A stretch of 64,000 nucleotides of DNA from Evansella sp041820985 (GCF_041820985.1 NZ_JBGUAU010000001.1:186001-250000); one strand, 5' to 3'; positions 8,078 through 17,601 are shown, counted from the first letter of the stretch. Numbers and translations: made by a program. Notes: generated from the letters alone by a model not told the origin.

Positions 8078-8971
8078 TTATTTTTCGCTAACAAAGGTGT
8101 TACGAAGCTTCCCAATCCCATCAATTTCAATTTCTACTACATCACCGTTCTTTAACAGTTTAGGAGGAGTGAACCCCTTCCCGACCCCCTTTGGTGTGCC
8201 CGTAGCAATAATATCACCTGGCTCTAATGTAATCCCTGCACTTATTGTTGCGATAATCTCTGGAATAGAAAAGATCATTAAATCAAAGCTACCTCTTTGT
8301 CGTTCTTCCCCATTTACTTTCGTCACCACTTCTTTTGATTCTAATGGTAAAAAGCTATCTCGATCAACAACATATGGCCCCATTGGAGCAAAGGTATCTA
8401 GACCTTTTGCTAGTAAAAATTGTTGATGCTTTGACTGTAGATCTCTTGCAGTAACGTCATTTAGTATTGTAAAACCAAAAACGTAGTCCATAGCTTTGTC
8501 TCTCGTTACTCCTTTTGCTTCTTTTCCAATAATTACAGCTAACTCTCCTTCATAATCCACTTCATTCGTTACACTCTCATGCAATAATACAGGACTAAGG
8601 TGCGCCGTAACCGTTGTCGGTACTTTTGAAAAGATCACAGGATCAGTAGGTGCTCCCTCTGCTCCCATTTCCTTTGCATGATCTAAATAGTTTTTTCCAA
8701 CACAGAATATATTTTTTGAAGGTCTTGGAATTGGAGCTAACCAACGAAAATCTACATCCTCTATATTTGTAATTACGACTTCCTTTAAACTACCTTCAAA
8801 AAATTGCTTTTGAAACGAACGTACCTCTTCCAAACTACCTTCCTTAACAAATTCAAAGAAGCTTTTTGGACCTGCCCAGCCTTCTGATTTGGTAAGGTTT
8901 AATATGGAATCTCCATTCATTACAATTCCAAAACAATGATCACCCTCATATGTAAAACTTGCAAATTTCAT
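8078..8971 (-). CDS. Fumarylacetoacetate hydrolase family protein
   Basis: A 297-residue protein. The C-terminal FAH domain (about residues 85-295) begins with FCVGKNYLDHAKEMG. The divalent-metal ligands are visible as the two glutamates in DYEGELAVIIG and the aspartate in LNDVTARDLQ. GDIIATGTPKGVG is the conserved C-terminal motif. The N-terminal 80 residues match the YisK-type architecture of Bacillus. Family members cleave C-C bonds of acylpyruvates or decarboxylate oxaloacetate; the exact substrate is open. GAGGTGGTG precedes the ATG. It stands alone on its strand. Confidence 0.88.
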   Translation of the reverse strand: MKFASFTYEGDHCFGIVMNGDSILNLTKSEGWAGPKSFFEFVKEGSLEEVRSFQKQFFEGSLKEVVITNIEDVDFRWLAPIPRPSKNIFCVGKNYLDHAKEMGAEGAPTDPVIFSKVPTTVTAHLSPVLLHESVTNEVDYEGELAVIIGKEAKGVTRDKAMDYVFGFTILNDVTARDLQSKHQQFLLAKGLDTFAPMGPYVVDRDSFLPLESKEVVTKVNGEERQRGSFDLMIFSIPEIIATISAGITLEPGDIIATGTPKGVGKGFTPPKLLKNGDVVEIEIDGIGKLRNTFVSEK

Positions 8972-9131
8972 AACAGCACCACCTCTTTTTCCTCTATTCT
9001 ACACGGACGATCCTACTTTTACGATAAAAATAAATTCAAATAATGAAGAACTTTTATGGAGTCAATATCATAGTTTATTAAATAAAGTTTTTCGTGCTTT
9101 CCATAAGAAACTGTTTTGAGGAGGAAAAATA

Positions 9132-9686
9132 ATGGCGTTTGTATCTCCAAAAAGAGTCTTAACAAAACAGAAAAATACAATCATCATTCGTACAGGAGAT
9201 ATGAATGATGCACTTGGTATGCATGAACTGACCAAGGATGTGTTAAGAGAGGAAAAAGGGCTTGTCATGACTATCCATGATTTTACTATGACAGTGGAAG
9301 ATCAACGAATTAAGAATGATTGGTATGTCCAGCTTCCCAAAACACTTACCTTACTTGCAGAAGACCAAAAGAAAATTATTGGAATTTTAACAATAGAGCC
9401 GGAGCCGTTTATTAAAACAGCTCACAGAGGTAATTTAGGTATCATTATTCACAAAGACTATCGATCAGAAGGTGTAGGAAACGCACTAATGGAAACAGCA
9501 CTTCAGTGGGTAAAATCTAGTAAGATGTATGACAAAATTCAATTAGAAGTTCTTGAATCAAACATACGTGGGATAGCATTATATGAAAAATTAGGTTTTA
9601 AAATTGAAGGGATCATAAAAAATGCCCTTAAACATGCCAATAACTCCTATGAGAATATCCATATCATGGGTCTTCAAATACAATAA
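9132..9686 (+). CDS. GNAT family N-acetyltransferase
   Basis: A 184-residue protein with the GNAT fold. The acetyl-CoA-binding region is GIIIHKDYRSEGVGNALMETALQWV (about residues 108-132, with the R/Q-x-x-G-x-G/A pattern as RSEGVG), followed by LEVLESNIRGIALYEKLGFKIEG, typical of RimI/RimL-like enzymes. GAGGAGGAAA precedes the ATG. The acceptor (protein N-terminus or small amine) is unknown. Confidence 0.88.
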   Translation: MAFVSPKRVLTKQKNTIIIRTGDMNDALGMHELTKDVLREEKGLVMTIHDFTMTVEDQRIKNDWYVQLPKTLTLLAEDQKKIIGILTIEPEPFIKTAHRGNLGIIIHKDYRSEGVGNALMETALQWVKSSKMYDKIQLEVLESNIRGIALYEKLGFKIEGIIKNALKHANNSYENIHIMGLQIQ

Positions 9687-9785
9687 CATTCTCCAATCCA
9701 TTCCTTTTTGGTCCAGCTATTTATGTCTTGAAAGAAAATGTGATATGATAAGCGTTGACATCTATAGGAATGGAGGAATATATAG

Positions 9786-11522
9786 ATGAATATTGTTGTT
9801 ACTACGCTAAATGCGAAATACATTCACACATGCTTGGCATTACGATTACTAAAAGCATATTCCGCTCCAGAGTTTTCTGTGGAGATGGTGGAATTTACAA
9901 TAAAGGATCCTGAATTAAATGTAGTTTCCGATTTATTTACTCGAAGACCCGATGTGATTGGGTTTAGTTGTTATATATGGAACATCGAAAAAACGATCCA
10001 AATTGTCAAGATGCTTAAAAAAGTTTTACCAGAAACAAAAATCGTTCTTGGGGGCCCAGAGGTTTCTTATGATACAGAATATTGGATGAACCGAGTACCT
10101 GAAGTGGACTTTATTGTTCGGGGAGAAGGGGAAGAAACGTTTAAACAGCTTCTTCATCAGTTAGAATCGGGTGGAGATTATAAATCAATAGCTGGTTTAG
10201 CGTATCGACAAGAGGAAAACGTGAAGTTAACTATGTCACGTCCGAATTTAGAAATTAATAACATTCCTACTCCTTATCGCTTTGAGGATGATCAAAGTGA
10301 TTTAGGAAAACGTATTGTTTATTTTGAGACAAGCCGTGGCTGTCCGTTCCAATGTCAATTTTGCCTTTCTTCCATCGAAGTCGGCGTACGATATTTTAAT
10401 ATTGAAAAAGTAAAATCGGATTTGCTTTATCTTATTGATAATGGAGCTAAAATGATTAAGTTCATTGATCGGACATTTAATATAAAGCGGGATTATGCAA
10501 TGGAGATTTTTCAATTTTTAATTGATAATCATGGCGGATGCGAATTCCAGTTTGAAATTACAGCAGACATTATGCGTCCAGAAGTGCTTGAGTTTTTAAA
10601 CGAAAATGCTCCTAAAGGCGTGTTCCGTTTTGAAATTGGAGTTCAGTCAACAAACGATGATACAAACGATTTGGTGAAACGACGTCAAAACTTCAAAAAG
10701 CTTGCAAGAACAGTGACTCTCGTAAAAGAAGGCGGTAAGATTGATCAGCATTTAGATTTAATTGCTGGCCTACCTGAGGAAAACTATGATTCCTTTAAGA
10801 AAACATTTAACGATGTGTTCGAACTTCGCCCTGAAGAGCTTCAGCTCGGTTTTCTTAAAATGTTACGTGGAACAGGCATGCGAGCAATGGCTGAGAAATT
10901 TCATTATAAGTACATGGACCACGCTCCATATGAGTTCTTGTCCAATAATGTTCTATCGTTTGCAGAAGTAACAAGAATCAAGAGAGCGGAAGACATACTT
11001 GAGAAGTTCTGGAATGACCATCGCTTGGATAATACTGTTGAGTATTTAATTGACCACGAATTCGATAGTCCTTTTGATTTTTTCCAAAGATTCGGTGACT
11101 ATTGGGATAAGCAAGGCTGGGGAAAAATTGGCCACCAATTTGAAGATTTGTTTCTACGATTACAAGCATTTTTAGAAACGGAGACGTTGAAAAAACCTGC
11201 TGTGGTCGAAGGACTAATGAAAGTGGATTATCTGCTTCATTATAAACAAAAACCGAGGAAAAAATGGTGGGATCACTCTTTTTCTAAAGAGCAGTTAAAT
11301 GAATGGCGAAGCGAATATTTGGATGTTATTGAGTCTAATTTAAGCATCAATATTCATGAAAAGGGAGCACAAAAGCATATAGTGATGGAGGAGTTACCAT
11401 TTGACGCTACCAAATGGATGAACGAAGGCATTATGGTGGAAGGATCCTTCTTGTTCACTGTATACTATCATCCAAAGGGAGCAAATGAGTTTTTTACAGC
11501 AAAGGTGAATGTTGGAGCATAA
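9786..11522 (+). CDS. B12-binding domain radical SAM protein (DUF4080 type)
   Basis: A 578-residue enzyme. The N-terminal cobalamin-binding-like domain (about residues 1-140, LGGPEVSYD at 95-103) is followed by a radical SAM domain with the cluster motif CPFQCQFC (about 190-197, in SRGCPFQCQFCLSS) and FEIGVQSTN further on. The C-terminal 200 residues match the DUF4080 region found on such proteins in Bacillaceae. It probably carries out a radical methylation or rearrangement; the substrate is unknown. GGAGG lies nine bases before the ATG. A drug/metabolite transporter follows 23 bp downstream, so the two are likely co-transcribed. Confidence 0.88.
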   Translation: MNIVVTTLNAKYIHTCLALRLLKAYSAPEFSVEMVEFTIKDPELNVVSDLFTRRPDVIGFSCYIWNIEKTIQIVKMLKKVLPETKIVLGGPEVSYDTEYWMNRVPEVDFIVRGEGEETFKQLLHQLESGGDYKSIAGLAYRQEENVKLTMSRPNLEINNIPTPYRFEDDQSDLGKRIVYFETSRGCPFQCQFCLSSIEVGVRYFNIEKVKSDLLYLIDNGAKMIKFIDRTFNIKRDYAMEIFQFLIDNHGGCEFQFEITADIMRPEVLEFLNENAPKGVFRFEIGVQSTNDDTNDLVKRRQNFKKLARTVTLVKEGGKIDQHLDLIAGLPEENYDSFKKTFNDVFELRPEELQLGFLKMLRGTGMRAMAEKFHYKYMDHAPYEFLSNNVLSFAEVTRIKRAEDILEKFWNDHRLDNTVEYLIDHEFDSPFDFFQRFGDYWDKQGWGKIGHQFEDLFLRLQAFLETETLKKPAVVEGLMKVDYLLHYKQKPRKKWWDHSFSKEQLNEWRSEYLDVIESNLSINIHEKGAQKHIVMEELPFDATKWMNEGIMVEGSFLFTVYYHPKGANEFFTAKVNVGA

Positions 11523-11545
11523 CTACTTGTTAGGGGAAATGGTTC

Positions 11546-12460
11546 ATGAACAAATTCGCTTTTTTAATGATTATTTCAGGTGCGGCACTTTGGGGTACAA
11601 TTGGGCTATTTGTTCAAGGTTTATACGACCTTGGCTTTTCCCCTATCGAAGTTGTTACATTACGAGTAACCGTTGCTTTTCTAGCTTTATTTTTATATGT
11701 TTTGATTCGAAATCGTAAGGCCCTTTCCATTAAGGTACGTCATATTCCCATATTTTTAGGTACAGGTATTTGTAGTATCGTCTTTTTTAACTGGGCATAT
11801 TTCACCGCTATTCAGGAAATGAATTTATCTACAGCCGCTGTTCTTTTGTACACTGGGCCAGCATTCGTTACTATACTATCAAGAATTTTCTTTAAAGAAT
11901 GGTTTACACCTCAAAAAATAATTGCTCTGATAGCAACCTTTTTAGGCTGTATTCTTGTAATAGGGTTGTTTCCAATTAGCTTAGGACATTTTTCTTATTA
12001 CGGAATATTAGTTGGTCTCAGCTCTGGATTAGGTTATGCCTTGTATAGCATTTTCGGTAAGGTTGCTCTGAATAGAAAATATACTTCGTTAACGACAACG
12101 ACATATACATTCTTGTTTGCAACATTAGCCTTAGTTCCTACGAGTGGCCTTGTGACTGGTGGGATGACTTGGATGAGCACGGGAGCTCTTGCCTATAGTC
12201 TTGGTCTAGGAATCATTCCTACGGTTTTAGCCTACCTTTTATACACGAATGGATTACAGCTTGTGGAATCTAGTAAAGCTTCCATTGCAACGACGATAGA
12301 GCCAGTGGTTGCCGCACTAATTGGAGTATTTGTTTTCCAGGATGTGTTAACAGGGTGGCAGATGTTTGGAATGATATTAATTCTATCTGCTGTTATGTTC
12401 ATTCATGCTAAGTGGAAAACAAAGGTATATCCGAAGCAATTGGAGAAAGAAGCGATGTAG
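11546..12460 (+). CDS. DMT superfamily (EamA) transporter
   Basis: A 304-residue integral membrane protein with ten predicted helices in two EamA halves. The first holds GAALWGTIGLFVQGL at the N-terminus. The second ends with the conserved ALIGVFVFQDVLTGWQMFGMILILSAV pattern, preceded by SSKASIATTIEPVVA. It is a probable exporter of amino acids or other metabolites. GGGGAAATGG precedes ATG 11546, 23 bp after the radical SAM gene. Its substrate could be the product of that enzyme, but this is only inference from position. Confidence 0.88.
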   Translation: MNKFAFLMIISGAALWGTIGLFVQGLYDLGFSPIEVVTLRVTVAFLALFLYVLIRNRKALSIKVRHIPIFLGTGICSIVFFNWAYFTAIQEMNLSTAAVLLYTGPAFVTILSRIFFKEWFTPQKIIALIATFLGCILVIGLFPISLGHFSYYGILVGLSSGLGYALYSIFGKVALNRKYTSLTTTTYTFLFATLALVPTSGLVTGGMTWMSTGALAYSLGLGIIPTVLAYLLYTNGLQLVESSKASIATTIEPVVAALIGVFVFQDVLTGWQMFGMILILSAVMFIHAKWKTKVYPKQLEKEAM

Positions 12461-12521
12461 TTGGACTGGGTTTGAGTTTTTCGTTTCGACATGGAAGGTA
12501 GTCCTTGATTTACGCAGATAT

Positions 12522-12685
12522 CATAAGGACATTTTCTTTGATTCTTTATGCTGTTTTGTCCTTATGAAGCTTCCATAAGGACATTTTCCTTCGGTCACAT
12601 GCTGTTTTGTCCTTATGAAGCTTTCATAAGGACATTTTCCTTCGGTTCACATGCTATTTTGTCCTTATGAGCCTTTCATAAATAC
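12522..12685. repeat. Tandem 52-bp palindromic repeat, three copies plus a fragment
   Basis: Units start at 12522, 12574, 12625 and (fragment) 12677, a period of 51-52 bp. Each unit is itself a hairpin: CATAAGGACATTTT ... TTTTGTCCTTATG, with AAGCTTTC as connector. The space 12461-12770 has no gene. The array sits between the transporter gene and the converging lipoprotein gene. Confidence 0.8.
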
Positions 12686-12770
12686 ACTAACTTAGATACA
12701 ACTATACCACTTAACACACTCTAGCCTTTGCGCTGGTCTTTTAAACACCTTTTATGTGTTCCTTATTACA

Positions 12771-13196
12771 TTACTCTAGATCACTATTAAATCCACGCAT
12801 ATACTCCATCACCATGTCCCCTTCGGCATACACAGTGAATGAATCTAGTGCCCGCTCTTCTTTCCCATTAAAAATGGTAACATTAACATACCACTCTCCT
12901 GGCATTGCTAGTGGTAGCTCAATTTCATATAAACCTTCCTTAACTTCTTTCATCGTTCCTTCCATTGGATGATTCATTTTCTCCATATTCATATAAAAAT
13001 ATAGTTTTTCCACAGAAACAGGCTCTCCGGAACTATCTACCAACGAAACAGAATATGTAGTGAACTCACCTGTTGGATATGTCTCCCCGTTATTAAAAAA
13101 AGTTGCTTGTATCGAATCGATCCCACCATTGGAGCAAGCTACTATTCCCACTATAAGCACAGTACAAATTGTCATCAAATTGACTATCTTTTTCAT
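12771..13196 (-). CDS. YtkA-like lipoprotein
   Basis: A 141-residue protein starting MKKIVNLMTI; the ATG at 13196 has a GAGGGGAT ribosome site, and an in-frame start further upstream lacks one. A lipoprotein signal ends in VGIVACS (Cys about residue 20). The mature part matches the YtkA/FixH-like beta-sandwich domain, with FYMNMEKMNHPMEG followed by PGEWYVNVTI. Such Met/His-rich proteins are linked to copper handling or redox assembly on the membrane surface. It is divergent from a thioredoxin-CcdA pair, which supports a shared redox role. Confidence 0.8.
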   Translation of the reverse strand: MKKIVNLMTICTVLIVGIVACSNGGIDSIQATFFNNGETYPTGEFTTYSVSLVDSSGEPVSVEKLYFYMNMEKMNHPMEGTMKEVKEGLYEIELPLAMPGEWYVNVTIFNGKEERALDSFTVYAEGDMVMEYMRGFNSDLE

Positions 13197-13274
13197 CGAA
13201 TATCCCCTCTCATTCGCTATGATTATATTATAGCAACATACTAAGAGCAATCGCTCTTTTTGGGGGGAGCAAAG

Positions 13275-13790
13275 ATGAACAAAGTGGGGATTTTTCTCAT
13301 TATTTTTATTTTAGCAGGAATGGGTTACACTGCTTATTCTTTCATGTTTGATAATGACTCGGGAGATATTTCTACAGTGGAACGACTAACTGGAGAAGAA
13401 CCGATACAACTAACGGATTATGTTGGATCGAAGAAAACAATTCTTCAATTTGTTATCGTTCCTTGTGATTGTTGTAGTTACTCCATGCCATTCATACAAG
13501 AATTTATTAAAAATCAGGATGAAATTGAAGTAATTACTATTGTTTTCTATGGTCGTGAAAGGGAAATTCTAGATAAATTCGTAAATGAATACGAGGCAAC
13601 TCATTTATGGGGAGTAGACTTAGATCGTTCCATAGCAAATCATTATAACGTATCCGTGTCACCAACCTACGTATTCTTTGACGAAGAAGGCAATGAACTT
13701 GGAACTCATCCGTATATCATCGGAACTAGCGAGGAACTACAAACACGGTATGATGATGCATATAATGCCTTTCATGGTAAAGGGGAATAA
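13275..13790 (+). CDS. Membrane-anchored thioredoxin-like (redoxin) protein
   Basis: A 171-residue protein. The ATG at 13275 follows GGGGGGA; the frame opens earlier but without a ribosome site. A single N-terminal membrane helix (about residues 4-25) is followed by a TlpA/AhpC-like domain with the active site as PCDCCSYSMPF and a cis-Pro segment VSPTYVFFDEEG. It probably works outside the membrane as a thiol reductase, fed with electrons by the CcdA-like protein encoded 3 bp downstream. The CDCC motif is unusual compared with CxxC-type CPYC or CGPC. Confidence 0.82.
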   Translation: MNKVGIFLIIFILAGMGYTAYSFMFDNDSGDISTVERLTGEEPIQLTDYVGSKKTILQFVIVPCDCCSYSMPFIQEFIKNQDEIEVITIVFYGREREILDKFVNEYEATHLWGVDLDRSIANHYNVSVSPTYVFFDEEGNELGTHPYIIGTSEELQTRYDDAYNAFHGKGE

Positions 13791-13793
13791 GTG

Positions 13794-14483
13794 ATGACCA
13801 TTTGGTTTGCTCTTGCAGCAGGATTTTTATCCTTCGCCTCAGCATGTATCTTACCGTTAATACCTAGCTATATAGCAATCATAACTGGACTTTCTGTTCA
13901 TGATTTAGAGCAACAAGGGGTACGTCGATTCCATGTATTCCCGCGTATTCTTGCATTTGTTGTAGGATTGATTATACCGTTAATCTTAATTGGGATGGGA
14001 GCAACAGCAGTAGGTTCATTGTTTACTCCTGCCTTTTCAACATTCTTATCTCAATTTCTTGGATTTATCGTCATTATCTTTGGGCTACACTTACTGGGAT
14101 TATTAAATATTCAACTATTTCAGAAGGAGATTCGCTTTCATCGTGTTTTTCAAAGAAAAGGAGGAGTATTTACCGTCGGGTTAATGGGGATGGCATTTGG
14201 ATTTGGCTGGACTCCTTGCATTGGACCAATGCTGAGTTCCATTCTTATTCTAGCAGCTGATTCGGATACAATCTGGCAAGGCGCTGGCCTATTACTAGTA
14301 TATGGAATAGGATTAAGTCTACCATTTATTATGATAGGAATAGCAAGCACGGCTAGCTTAACCTTTTTACGTTTTTTAAAACGACATGTAAAACTACTTT
14401 CCATTATCAGTGGCGTACTATTAATCGTATTAGGTTTTCTTCTCATTACAGGGAATATGGCCTTGATTACTCCTTCTTTTTAA
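13794..14483 (+). CDS. CcdA family cytochrome c biogenesis / thiol electron transporter
   Basis: About 229 residues and six membrane helices (DsbD/CcdA family). Hallmarks are the N-terminal SFASACILPLIPSYIAIITGL and the mid-protein GFGWTPCIGPMLSSIL, each carrying one of the two redox cysteines next to a proline. It moves reducing equivalents from cytoplasmic thioredoxin across the membrane to extracytoplasmic thiols. GGGG lies eight bases before ATG 13794; a GTG one codon earlier is possible. It follows the redoxin gene almost directly. Confidence 0.9.
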   Translation: MTIWFALAAGFLSFASACILPLIPSYIAIITGLSVHDLEQQGVRRFHVFPRILAFVVGLIIPLILIGMGATAVGSLFTPAFSTFLSQFLGFIVIIFGLHLLGLLNIQLFQKEIRFHRVFQRKGGVFTVGLMGMAFGFGWTPCIGPMLSSILILAADSDTIWQGAGLLLVYGIGLSLPFIMIGIASTASLTFLRFLKRHVKLLSIISGVLLIVLGFLLITGNMALITPSF

Positions 14484-14489
14484 ATACAT

Positions 14490-14535
14490 TCAAAAAACGT
14501 TATGAGGGAAATATCGCTCATAACGTTTTTTAATA
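14490..14535. terminator. Bidirectional terminator
   Basis: AAAAAACGTTATGAG pairs with CTCATAACGTTTTTT, with T-runs on both strands. It separates ccdA from the converging PAP2 gene. Confidence 0.85.
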
Positions 14536-14596
14536 CTACTTTATTAGAAAAAATATCATGTTAAGCTTTCATTTGCTGTCTATAGTCCTATAATAA

Positions 14597-15490
14597 TCAA
14601 AATCGATATTTTTCCTTGTCATATAAACGAATAAACACAAAAATGACTGGTGCAATCCACAAACCCCATAAACCAAGAATGGTATACCGAATACCGTCAA
14701 ATACTGCAGTTTCAGGGAAAACTAATTTCAACCCAGTCTGTAATGCGAATAAACCTGCGACACCAATAACATATGCTAAGACTCTCTTTAACCAAGAAGA
14801 TGGTATTTTCATTCCTACATAATGCTTTTCGATGAAGTAACCTACTCCAGCTCCTAACACAAATCCAGCATAACTAAAGCCTTCTGGGTCACGAAATAAT
14901 GCAATCATAACTATTGGTAATAAGATAGCCAACACTATTTTCCCACCATCTGTGATAGATGTAAGAAATTTCTCTACAAGATTACAGACAATGATTATGA
15001 TAATTGCTAAGGCGATTCCAGCTAATACATCCGTTGGCCAGTGTACTCCTGTATAAAGTCGTGCGAATGATATAAAGAATATAAGTCCGATACATAATAT
15101 CCAAACAATTGGTTGATTAACACGATAAGCAATATATCCCCATAAGGTAGAAGAACCTTGAGCATGTCCACTTGGAAAACTGTCGTGTGGGAATCTAGTT
15201 CCCACTTCTGCTGACTCCACATATAAAGAATTAATACCTAGATTCTCATATCCAACTGGGCGTGTTACAGCAAATATCGTTTTAAACCAAGCATTTATGT
15301 ATACTGAAACGAGAAAAACATAAAGCAACCGAATTCCAAATGCCTTAGAAACACACCAATAAACGAATGGAATTATAATAAAGTAAAATGTTTCATCGCC
15401 TAAAAAAGTCAAAACCTTAGCAATTTGATCAAGAAATGGTTGATGTAGACTAGTTATAAATCGTAAAATTTCTATTTCTATGTCTCTCAA
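14597..15490 (-). CDS. PAP2 family membrane phosphatase
   Basis: A 297-residue protein with several membrane helices and all three PAP2 motifs: KTIFAVTRP (motif 1), PSGHAQGS (motif 2) and SFARLYTGVHWPTDVL (motif 3, with catalytic His and Asp). Members dephosphorylate undecaprenyl-pyrophosphate, phosphatidylglycerol phosphate or phosphatidate. The C-terminal extension with three or four further helices is longer than in the minimal family. The start is TTG 15490, six bases after GGGGGG. Single-gene unit. Confidence 0.88.
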   Translation of the reverse strand: MRDIEIEILRFITSLHQPFLDQIAKVLTFLGDETFYFIIIPFVYWCVSKAFGIRLLYVFLVSVYINAWFKTIFAVTRPVGYENLGINSLYVESAEVGTRFPHDSFPSGHAQGSSTLWGYIAYRVNQPIVWILCIGLIFFISFARLYTGVHWPTDVLAGIALAIIIIIVCNLVEKFLTSITDGGKIVLAILLPIVMIALFRDPEGFSYAGFVLGAGVGYFIEKHYVGMKIPSSWLKRVLAYVIGVAGLFALQTGLKLVFPETAVFDGIRYTILGLWGLWIAPVIFVFIRLYDKEKYRF

Positions 15491-15665
15491 TTATGTCCCC
15501 CCTAGGTAGTTTCATTATTTGAAATATAACTATATTATATTTGTTTTCTCTACTCTATGCATTAACTTCTTTCATAATACAGGAAAAACGCAAGGGCTTT
15601 GTTTAATCCCTGCGTTTATTAAAGGATGTTGATTGTATTTCTTACAAAATACCATTTCTAGAGAA

Positions 15666-16724
15666 TTAAAGTCCACCATCCACATTCTGCATACCAATCG
15701 GTTTTTCAGCTGGTCTCCCAAAAAAATACCCTTGCCCGAAATCCACATATTCCTTTAAGAATTCCCATTCCTCTTTCGCTTCAATTCCTTCTGCTAACAG
15801 ATATATTCCATTCTCTTTTGCTGTAACATGTAGTTCTTTTATTTTCTTCATTTTTGTTTCATCTTTATAGCAATCCATAATTACTTTACGATCAATTTTT
15901 GCATAGTCTGGCTTCAACTCTTTTAATACATCAATAGTTGAAAACCCTGCACCAATATCATCTAACGCGACTTTCATCCCTGATTTTTGATAATGATAAA
16001 ATATATTTTTTAGATGGGCCATGTCTTCAATTTTCTCCGTCTCCACTACTTCAAATATTAAATCATCAGGATTAACGTTGTATTGCTCTACAGCATAAAA
16101 TGTACTTTGTAAGCAGTGCTCAGGATTATAAATAGAGGATGGTAAAAAGTTTATAAATCTTTTTGTACCATTTGGCAGCAACTTAGAACTCGTACGAATA
16201 GCATTGATTCTTGCAACACTATCTAATTTAGATTGAAGGCCTGATTTTTGAGCGAAGGAGAATAATGCTCCTGGTGAAAAATCAATCCTTTTTGGTCGAA
16301 GTAAAAACTCATATCCGTACACTGTTTCCCCTACAGTGGAGATAATTGGTTGTATATGAGATGTGAATAATTGATCTTGAATGATCTGCACCATATCAGG
16401 ATTTTTTATCCGATTGATTAACTGCTTTAATGGAACAAAACTACGAATGTGGACATCTTTTCTTTCTTGTAAAACTGCACCTAATACCTCTTCATCCTTA
16501 AAACGAAACAATTTTTTTTCAATTTCCACTGCCAACATATCTAACTGTGATTGAACCTGATATGAAAAAACAAGCTCCTTTTTATTCAGTTGCTCCACCT
16601 TCACATCATCTATAGTGCTTCCTACTTCAATAATTTTATTAATAGCTTCTATTTTTCCCTGTATAATCAAAACACCTTTATCATGAATGGGTATATTCGA
16701 TTGGCAAAATACACAAGTTTCCAT
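15666..16724 (-). CDS. EAL-domain c-di-GMP phosphodiesterase
   Basis: A 352-residue protein. The first 110 residues have a Cys pair (CVFC) and no domain I recognise. The EAL domain covers about residues 118-345. The signature is EFLLRP rather than EALLR, but other catalytic residues are in place: Asn in FINFLPSSI, Glu in FEVVETE, the Asp pair in VALDDIGAGFS, Lys in YAKIDR, Glu in LLAEGIE and Gln in FGQGYFFG. It is therefore probably an active c-di-GMP hydrolase. AAAGGTGG precedes the ATG. No GGDEF domain is attached. Confidence 0.88.
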   Translation of the reverse strand: METCVFCQSNIPIHDKGVLIIQGKIEAINKIIEVGSTIDDVKVEQLNKKELVFSYQVQSQLDMLAVEIEKKLFRFKDEEVLGAVLQERKDVHIRSFVPLKQLINRIKNPDMVQIIQDQLFTSHIQPIISTVGETVYGYEFLLRPKRIDFSPGALFSFAQKSGLQSKLDSVARINAIRTSSKLLPNGTKRFINFLPSSIYNPEHCLQSTFYAVEQYNVNPDDLIFEVVETEKIEDMAHLKNIFYHYQKSGMKVALDDIGAGFSTIDVLKELKPDYAKIDRKVIMDCYKDETKMKKIKELHVTAKENGIYLLAEGIEAKEEWEFLKEYVDFGQGYFFGRPAEKPIGMQNVDGGL

Positions 16725-16833
16725 AAAACAACCACCTTTACTTACTTATTGGAAGTTACATACTAAGTCGTTAGTACTACTTATCATTTTAAAGTAAGTA
16801 GTACAAAGTATCTACTGTAAAGTTCTAGCATCA

Positions 16834-17601
16834 CTATTTTTTCATCCAATAAGAGGAACCATCCCGGCTACGATCCATAAATCCATATTCAATAAAATAC
16901 CTTCTGATTGTTACAAAATCACTGTAATAGTTTTTTATTTTCTCATTTACTTCTTTCTCCGTGTACGATACACCTTCATTAAAAAAGGATAATAAATACT
17001 TTAATATTACTATTTTTCGTTTTTCCTTAGAAGGAAATTGCTTTATAATACCGGTTTTCTCATCAATATACGTCTCTCTAATCTTCTGCTCTTCCTCTAC
17101 TGTGATTATCCACCTATCATCCACCATTGTTGCCCCCTTATGAATATCAGTTAATATGTCTTGTTCGGGTTTTTCCTCCAGTAGCTCCATCATTGCAAGA
17201 AATACTTTTGCTTGCTTTGCTTTTTCCTTCAGCTTAAAACGATGCTGTCTTACTGTTGCACTTTCTGTACCTTGAGATTTTGCTATTTCATTATCTGAAT
17301 AGCCCTGAAATAATTTCTCCAATACCCGTTTTTGGCTATCCGATAATCCATTCGATCGTTTATTCAAGTTCACTAATGCTTGAAACGAATTCTCATGTAG
17401 ATCTAGAATATGTTCTTTCATTTTTCGTTCAGCATCAAGAAGAAGATCCCCCTCTGTACTCTTATAAATCACTCCTCTTACCGTCTTTTCATTACAGTGT
17501 ATACAAGAAAATATTTCTGTCTCTCTCTCATAATAAAACCCCGTTTTTAAAGTATCTATTGAATAATCCTCAATTCGCACCTCAACCACCTCATCACTCA
17601 T
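16834..17601 (-). CDS. LuxR-type HTH protein with DUF2087 domain
   Basis: About 255 residues. The N-terminal segment has a CIHC pair, the middle (about 95-140) is a GerE/LuxR-like helix-turn-helix (LSDSQKRVLEKLFQGYSDNEIAKSQG), and the C-terminal 80 residues are the DUF2087 fold (FPSKEKRKIVILKYLLSFF ... IEYGFMDRSRDGSSYW). A DNA-binding regulator is likely; the targets are unknown. The start is uncertain: ATG 17601 (used here) and ATG 17613 lack a ribosome site, while GTG 17580 follows AGGTGG. Confidence 0.78.
   Translation of the reverse strand: MSDEVVEVRIEDYSIDTLKTGFYYERETEIFSCIHCNEKTVRGVIYKSTEGDLLLDAERKMKEHILDLHENSFQALVNLNKRSNGLSDSQKRVLEKLFQGYSDNEIAKSQGTESATVRQHRFKLKEKAKQAKVFLAMMELLEEKPEQDILTDIHKGATMVDDRWIITVEEEQKIRETYIDEKTGIIKQFPSKEKRKIVILKYLLSFFNEGVSYTEKEVNEKIKNYYSDFVTIRRYFIEYGFMDRSRDGSSYWMKK

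Noticed and set aside
12522..12685. CRISPR array
   Set aside because: The unit is repeated over nearly its whole length, with no unique spacers of constant size and no cas genes; it is a tandem palindromic repeat.
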